Virus record (IMG/VR): IMGVR_UViG_3300033992_001502
Location: 62,001 to 126,000 of that record
DNA from: a virus
DNA: 64,000 nucleotides
Direction: 5' to 3' (one strand)
Positions 59,926 through 64,000 of this stretch are shown here, piece by piece. A program made the position numbers and the translations under genes. The notes under the pieces were generated by a model. It was not told the origin of the DNA and ran no database searches. It saw only the letters and a list, made by a program, of their open reading frames with translations. Position 1 is the first letter of the stretch, and each line of letters opens with the position of its first letter.

Positions 59926-59959
59926 AAAAAGGACTCTAGTAATAGAGTCCTTTTTTTGT
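59926..59959. terminator. Bidirectional terminator after sheath gene
   Basis: AAAAAAGGACTCTA - GTAA - TAGAGTCCTTTTTT. Confidence 0.85.
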
Positions 59960-59960
59960 T

Positions 59961-60011
59961 AGGGCCGACTTGGAAGTCGAATTCCACCACTTGGTTTAAG
60001 TCCAAGAACTA
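59961..60011. other. Hairpin-rich intergenic stretch after the sheath terminator
   Basis: Contains CTTGG-TTTAAGT-CCAAG (5-bp stem, 7-base loop) and CGACTT-GG-AAGTCG. It looks tRNA-like but lacks a complete cloverleaf; no gene is called. Confidence 0.4.
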
Positions 60012-60599
60012 TTAGTCACGACCGGTCATGATCTCTTCCATAACTCTAACTGTATCAGTTGAATCGTTATGTAAGATACCCGTTCCGCCGTGCTCAATCC
60101 ATTTCTCCAATTTCTTTTTAAAATCGTCGATTAGAATGTCTTTTTCGCTAGTTGCGTACTTCCATTTGTCTTGATCTAGAACAAGCCTAGTATCAGGAGT
60201 CATATCCGCTGGGTCAGTTACTGGCTCTTGGTCAATTCCTAAATTTGAATTTACCCAACGAGTCTTACCAATAAGACACTCAGGACTACGGCTTGGTGCA
60301 GATAATAAAATTGGGTCATATCTTTGTAAGTAATCCCATAATTCTCTGCCGTCTTTGGTCCATTGTAGGTTAGCCCAGAAGTCTGCTCCTAACTTATCCA
60401 GTAATGGCCAAATTGAGTTCTTTCCGTTTTTCTTTTCGTATTCCTTAGGTGAAAGATTTTCAGTGTTTTCTTCAATATCTTGAAAGCCTCTATCAAAATC
60501 GACAAGGACTCCATCTAAATCACAGAACACTCGATATTTACCCTCTTTACCTTCGTTTACGAATTGTTTAAATTTCTTAAGCATTTTCTTTAAGTTCAA
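60012..60599 (-). CDS. HAD-type 5'(3')-deoxyribonucleotidase-like with targeting-like N terminus
   Basis: A 195-residue HAD protein: FCDLDGVLVDFD (25-36, Asp27 and Asp29), LLSAPSR as motif II, and LIDDFKKKLEKWIEHGG near the end, as in phage and bacterial 5'(3')-nucleotidases. The N terminus FKQFVNE (10-16) is an exact shared motif and is the only strong example on the minus strand. Met6 (60584) may be the true start. It overlaps the GroES gene by 23 bases. Confidence 0.75.
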   Translation of the reverse strand: MNLKKMLKKFKQFVNEGKEGKYRVFCDLDGVLVDFDRGFQDIEENTENLSPKEYEKKNGKNSIWPLLDKLGADFWANLQWTKDGRELWDYLQRYDPILLSAPSRSPECLIGKTRWVNSNLGIDQEPVTDPADMTPDTRLVLDQDKWKYATSEKDILIDDFKKKLEKWIEHGGTGILHNDSTDTVRVMEEIMTGRD

Positions 60600-60909
60600 A
60601 TTGTGTAGTCTCGTCTTTGTTTATAATGGCGACAAGATCGTTTGCCATAATGATGTGGTAGTTAGTACCGTCCCACTGGACGTCAAGTCCTGAGTATCGT
60701 TGATATAAAACTCGATCGCCTTCTTTGATTGGGCAACCTGAATTACTGGAAACCAGATGGCCTACTGCAATTACTACTCCGGTATTGGGTCTTTTTCTAG
60801 CATCAACTGATAAAATGATGCCTGTTTCAGTTTTAGACTCTACTGAGTCCGGTAAAACTAATATTCTTTCGAATAGAGGAATAAATCCTCCTTTGATTGG
60901 TGTACTCAT
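60577..60909 (-). CDS. GroES-like co-chaperonin
   Basis: A 110-residue Cpn10: PLFERILVLPD, TETGIILSVDA as the mobile loop region, a GVVIAVG strand, IKEGDRVLYQRYSG, then NDLVAIIN. Unlike T4 gp31 it looks like a direct GroES homologue. It should work with host GroEL, probably for capsid folding. It starts within the stop codon of the RNase H gene (TAATG). Confidence 0.9.
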   Translation of the reverse strand: MSTPIKGGFIPLFERILVLPDSVESKTETGIILSVDARKRPNTGVVIAVGHLVSSNSGCPIKEGDRVLYQRYSGLDVQWDGTNYHIIMANDLVAIINKDETTQFELKENA

Positions 60910-62018
60910 TAATTCTTGTAATTTTTTTTGAATTGGTAGTAATTGAATTTTCTACGAGTAGTCAAGTCAACGTTTTCTTTAATTGCATCAAGTACGTCTT
61001 TTGGAAAAACTGCTGTACTTAATCTGATTAAGGTCTTGTTACGATTAAGGTTGTTCTCGATCGTCAGCCATTCACCAGGTTCCTTTATTTTAAGGACTTC
61101 ACATGTTACTTCACGTAATAAATCCATGAAACCTAGATCACCTGAATCAATGAAGTAAATAACGTCTTTCCATTGAAGCGATTGCTTTACGTATTCGACA
61201 ATTTTTGTTACTTTAGAGGCTGTCATCTTGGGATGGACTCTTGGAATATTGTCTGATGCATCACCCGCTAAACACTTAACTAAGATATCTAAAGTTGGAT
61301 CAACGGTTAAGTGTTGATAGTCCTTTTGAGTTAAGTCGTTGATTATGTTAGTTACAGCTGAATTGTCTATTGAGTCAATATCAAAATTAAAAAGGTCAAC
61401 TTCAGCGGGTTCAACTTTACCGAAATCTTCAGTTGTGTAGATCTTTTTGTATTTCGTCATTTGCTTAGGCATAATCAAAATAACTTTACGTTTGTCACTT
61501 TCAAGTAACTGGGTTAAGTCTTTGTCTACTGACCAAATACAAATATCTTCTTTTAAATTTTCGCAAATGTAAGCAATTAAATCATCACCTTCTGCTCCAG
61601 GAACACGGTTTACTACAACTCCATAATCGTCAGATATTGTACTTAGAATTTCATTTTGAAAGTATTCAAAGAACAGATAAATTTTATCATCGTATTTTCT
61701 TTGACCTTTATAACTGAAATCCCCTTCTCCGTGTGTTTCAAAATGTTCTTTGATATATTTCTTTCTCCAACTCTTAGAGTCAAATACAAAAAATACTGAA
61801 CTGATGTTTTCCTTAAATGGAGCAAGAATGCTGCCAAAGTAATTTACAGAAAATTGTCTAAATGTATCTTTGCTTACCTGCTTTAGAATAAACTTATCGT
61901 CATTTAATAAGTCATTGACATAATACTTTTCGCCAACTCTCTTATCGTTAGCTAATATATTTTTTGCGATACTTACTGCGACATTCAGAAACGCATTTCC
62001 GTCAATGATTAAATTCAT
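60909..62018 (-). CDS. rnh: RNase H / 5' flap exonuclease (T4 Rnh-like)
   Basis: A 369-residue FEN-type nuclease: DGNAFL at the N terminus (Asp6), FVFDSKSWRKKY, GAEGDDLIAYI with clustered acids, WSVDKDLTQLL, and GDASDNIPRVHPKMT, all as in T4 RNase H (305 residues). It removes RNA primers on the lagging strand. In T4 the rnh gene also lies close to gene 32; here only one small gene separates them. Confidence 0.9.
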   Translation of the reverse strand: MNLIIDGNAFLNVAVSIAKNILANDKRVGEKYYVNDLLNDDKFILKQVSKDTFRQFSVNYFGSILAPFKENISSVFFVFDSKSWRKKYIKEHFETHGEGDFSYKGQRKYDDKIYLFFEYFQNEILSTISDDYGVVVNRVPGAEGDDLIAYICENLKEDICIWSVDKDLTQLLESDKRKVILIMPKQMTKYKKIYTTEDFGKVEPAEVDLFNFDIDSIDNSAVTNIINDLTQKDYQHLTVDPTLDILVKCLAGDASDNIPRVHPKMTASKVTKIVEYVKQSLQWKDVIYFIDSGDLGFMDLLREVTCEVLKIKEPGEWLTIENNLNRNKTLIRLSTAVFPKDVLDAIKENVDLTTRRKFNYYQFKKNYKN

Positions 62019-62021
62019 AGT

Positions 62022-62327
62022 TTAAGGTTTTGGAGCGTCAGCTTGTTCCGGCTGAACACTTAGTGTTTTAATTGACTTAGCAATTAACTCAGCTTCATCC
62101 AATGTAAATATACCCTTTGACTGACAGTGATTAGCTGCGGAAATCAAAACGATTACTGAATGTTCTGGTGTTAAATTAGCTAAGAAGTTATCGTAATCAG
62201 CTTGATTAGTATAACTGATTGAAGAAAGTAGTGTTGCAATCGGAGCAGCATCCGGCTGAACTTGGTCAGCCGGTGCACTCTTGATTTCTTCAACTACAGT
62301 CGCGGTTTGTTTTTTAGAACTTGCCAT
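62022..62327 (-). CDS. Unknown small protein between gp32 and RNase H
   Basis: A 101-residue protein with Ala/Pro/Gln-rich termini and a central helical core (about 38-90, NFLANLTPEHSVIVLISAAN). In T4 genes 59, 33 and dsbA lie here, so one of these functions is conceivable, but I see no sequence support. It is in the gp32 operon. Confidence 0.55.
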   Translation of the reverse strand: MASSKKQTATVVEEIKSAPADQVQPDAAPIATLLSSISYTNQADYDNFLANLTPEHSVIVLISAANHCQSKGIFTLDEAELIAKSIKTLSVQPEQADAPKP

Positions 62328-62346
62328 GTTTGTATGTTGTTATTTT

Positions 62347-63408
62347 TTATAGATCTTTGAATAAATCGTCTAAGTCATCTGCTTTAGCTGGAGCAGCTGG
62401 CGCAGATTTTACTGGAGCTGGACTTTCCGTTATTGAACCAAAATCATCGTCTAATTCAATTGACATATTAGAGCTTGATGTAGCTGGCGCAGCTGGCGTA
62501 TATTCCAAAGATTCTCCCATTGGTGCTTGAGAACGATTAACTGGAGCAGAGTTAGTAAAGTGTTTCTTCATTCTCTCATCTTTAGTGTTTGCAACTAAGT
62601 TATCGATGATTTGTTTGTAAGGAACGATTGCTTTGATAAATTCTGCAACTTTTTCATACTCATGGTCAGTCCACTCTTTTAAGAAGTATTGACTCATGTC
62701 CGGTGAGTTCTTTTTAAAGAACTCACTAGTAAATTGCATTACTTTAGGCTCATTAGATACTGCGATCTCTTTTCCTGCATGAGAGATAATCAAAGGACTA
62801 ACTTCATTCATGAATTTACTTGAACTGAAATCTCTCCATGCTTTCGTTTTACGTTTAATAACTAATACGAAGTCCTTACCAGTAGTAAGAGAGAATGGAT
62901 TGATTTTTTGAGTTGTTACTAACTCATTTTCTGGATTGATCTCTTGTTGAATCAAGTTATCAATAGTGTATCCGTAAGAATAAACTTTGATTTTGCCTTC
63001 CAATTGTGGAAATTGAGGGTCTTTCTTGATGTAAACACAAGAGTAATAATTGTAGTAACGATTGAAGTACTTCTGAATTTCTTCAACAATTGAAGGTTCT
63101 TCGTTTTTCAAACGTTTTAATTCCAAGTCCAATGTCCAAAGAATTGATGATGCGCCAGTAGTAGAAGGGCAGTCAACGTACAACTTCTCATTTGTTAGAG
63201 GGTTGATAAGTTTTGCTGCGTACTTCTTGTAGCGGCTTTTACTAGGATCCGTTACCCATGGGATAAAACGGATTACTGATTTGTAGATTCCGTTCTGACC
63301 TTGGTCTGGACCCGGATTGTACATGTTTTCGTCGACTTTGCGAGCGTTTGCTGATGATTTACCTGAGAAATCATCGAGATTGAGATTGAATAGATCTTCC
63401 ATGTTCAA
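62347..63408 (-). CDS. 32: Single-stranded DNA-binding protein gp32
   Basis: A 353-residue protein with the gp32 plan: a short N-terminal cooperativity region, an OB-type core containing SVIRFIPWVTD and aromatic-rich NRYYNYYSCVYIKK, and an acidic tail ending DDLDDLFKDL. T4 gp32 (301 residues) binds zinc through His/Cys; I do not see that Cys cluster here. Early promoter AAACC-N16-TATAAT lies directly behind the histone-like gene's terminator. Confidence 0.9.
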   Translation of the reverse strand: MNMEDLFNLNLDDFSGKSSANARKVDENMYNPGPDQGQNGIYKSVIRFIPWVTDPSKSRYKKYAAKLINPLTNEKLYVDCPSTTGASSILWTLDLELKRLKNEEPSIVEEIQKYFNRYYNYYSCVYIKKDPQFPQLEGKIKVYSYGYTIDNLIQQEINPENELVTTQKINPFSLTTGKDFVLVIKRKTKAWRDFSSSKFMNEVSPLIISHAGKEIAVSNEPKVMQFTSEFFKKNSPDMSQYFLKEWTDHEYEKVAEFIKAIVPYKQIIDNLVANTKDERMKKHFTNSAPVNRSQAPMGESLEYTPAAPATSSSNMSIELDDDFGSITESPAPVKSAPAAPAKADDLDDLFKDL

Positions 63409-63428
63409 AAATGATTTTAATTTATAGA

Positions 63429-63455
63429 ATTATACTAAATAAGTGTGAGAGGTTT
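63429..63455 (-). promoter_or_regulatory. Early promoter AAACC-N16-TATAAT (gp32)
   Basis: Boxes at 63455-63451 and 63434-63429; the -10 is perfect and the gp32 ATG is 20 bases downstream. Confidence 0.65.
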
Positions 63456-63457
63456 CC

Positions 63458-63489
63458 AAAAAAATAGGGCGAGTTTTAATACCCGCCCT
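63458..63489 (-). terminator. Terminator of histone-like gene
   Basis: On the minus strand AGGGCGGGT / ACTCGCCCT (one mismatch) is followed by a run of seven T. The gp32 promoter starts right after it. Confidence 0.75.
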
Positions 63490-63513
63490 CTAATGTGAAC
63501 TTTTAATCTAAAA

Positions 63514-63708
63514 TTAAGCTTTTGGAGCTGTCTTAGAAGATTGAACGTGAGTTCTTCCCTCTTGGCAAGTAGCTTTAATTTCTTGAAGAAGACCACGAGT
63601 TCTAGTACCCGCAGATTTATTTCCTTTTTCGTAGAATTTAACCGCTTCTGCTTCAAGTTGAGCAACTTGGTCCTTTAATTGTGTTAACCATTCTGGTGTC
63701 ATAATCAA
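63514..63708 (-). CDS. Hc1/histone-H1-like DNA-binding protein
   Basis: A 64-residue basic protein. FYEKGNKSAGTRTRGLLQEI (25-44) and EGRTHVQSSK follow the pattern of Hc1-type histone-H1-like proteins common in Bacteroidota: aromatic then K-G-N-x-x-A-G-T-R-x-R. It would bind DNA or compact it. It stands alone under AAACC-N16-TATAAG and ends at a terminator. The gene points to a Bacteroidota host or gene source. Confidence 0.7.
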   Translation of the reverse strand: MIMTPEWLTQLKDQVAQLEAEAVKFYEKGNKSAGTRTRGLLQEIKATCQEGRTHVQSSKTAPKA

Positions 63709-63723
63709 TAAGTATTTTTGTAT

Positions 63724-63750
63724 CTTATATTACGAAACTTCACCCGGTTT
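63724..63750 (-). promoter_or_regulatory. Early promoter AAACC-N16-TATAAG (histone-like gene)
   Basis: Boxes at 63750-63746 and 63729-63724; ATG at 63708. Confidence 0.6.
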
Positions 63751-63756
63751 TAAATA

Positions 63757-64000
63757 TTATTGATATTTGGTTGAAAATATTGCATCTGGGAATGATTTCT
63801 TAGTAAATCGTATCCAGGTTTGCATTACTTCTTCGAATTCTGATTTAGAGATTACGCCGGAAGAAACGAAAGGCCGTAAGTATGAATTGAATTCTGAATC
63901 TATTGGGACTCTCTTTTTAACAGCAGCTGCGTGCATCCCTGAGACCATTGCTGGTATTTCATCAGGTAAAAGAAAATACTTGTAATTGTCTTGAGCACCA
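63757..64000 (-). CDS. Unknown protein, 5' part beyond window
   Basis: The reading frame stays open to the window edge: upstream of Met at 63948 come FLLPDEIPA and preceding codons without a stop, so the gene starts outside. Visible are 80 residues, helical and basic near VKKRVPI. Not recognised. It ends 48 bases upstream of the histone-like gene. Confidence 0.5.
   Translation of the reverse strand, partial: GAQDNYKYFLLPDEIPAMVSGMHAAAVKKRVPIDSEFNSYLRPFVSSGVISKSEFEEVMQTWIRFTKKSFPDAIFSTKYQ

Noticed and set aside
59961-60040. tRNA-like stem-loops (minus strand reads an anticodon-like arm and a TTCGACT T-loop)
   Set aside because: No D-arm fits, the anticodon loop has C at position 33, acceptor strands do not pair fully, and part would overlap the nucleotidase coding end.
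1-64000. CRISPR arrays, insertion sequences, homing endonucleases
   Set aside because: No direct repeats with spacers, no transposase and no GIY-YIG, HNH or LAGLIDADG gene seen, even beside the split polymerase.

Overview
The window is a gene-dense, AT-rich stretch of a T4-like (Straboviridae-type) contractile-tailed phage genome. The assignment rests on many recognisable T4 core genes: portal gp20, prohead protease gp21 with scaffold gp22, major capsid gp23, sheath gp18, tube gp19, baseplate gp25 and gp5-like spike, gp4, a probable gp2, UvsX, UvsW, gp41, gp61, gp43 (split), gp46/47, gp32 and RNase H. A Bacteroidota host is inferred from an Hc1/histone-H1-like protein at 63514-63708 and from A-rich leaders with no Shine-Dalgarno motifs.

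Layout. 1-5118 (+): tail end of an unknown gene, a ClpC-like unfoldase, probable virion proteins, a neck-like protein and gp25. 5099-11655 (-): epimerase, portal, gp2-like, gp4, primase and the C-terminal half of DNA polymerase. 11727-13392 (+): three late genes of unknown function. 13389-15898 (-): UvsW and two unknown genes. 15950-18968 (+): an RNA-repair-like cassette (HAD phosphatase, P-loop kinase, KxDG ligase-like protein fused to an HxGH nucleotidyltransferase). 19022-20590 (-): a phage T5 A1-like metallophosphoesterase. 20691-25980 (+): an operon of small putative internal head proteins. 26074-32073 (+): baseplate genes. 32059-36856 (-): a glycan-modification operon. 36949-44708 (+): DnaJ, protease/scaffold, capsid, internal proteins, tail tube. 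44743-56709 (-): nucleotide metabolism and replication/recombination, including the N-terminal half of the polymerase. 56874-59906 (+): tail sheath. 60012-64000 (-): nucleotidase, GroES, RNase H, gp32, histone-like protein and a truncated gene.

Two promoter classes can be read by eye. Late genes follow a T4-late-like element, ATAAATAA(C/T), often directly after a terminator or overlapping the upstream stop codon. Early/middle operons follow AAAC(C/T)-N16-18-TATAAT-like elements. Main transcription blocks are separated by rho-independent terminators, several of them bidirectional.

The most notable signals are: (1) a short F-x-x-F-V-x-E peptide shared by about a dozen unrelated, mostly late proteins, resembling the T4 capsid-targeting sequence; (2) a protease-scaffold fusion with eleven exact-length 14-residue repeats and a candidate internal promoter and start for scaffold alone, reminiscent of herpesvirus UL26/UL26.5; (3) DNA polymerase split into two genes 43 kb apart; (4) the ligase-nucleotidyltransferase fusion cassette; (5) a thymidylate-synthase homologue carrying the Asp typical of dCMP hydroxymethylase; and (6) a SET-like gene between gp46 and gp47.
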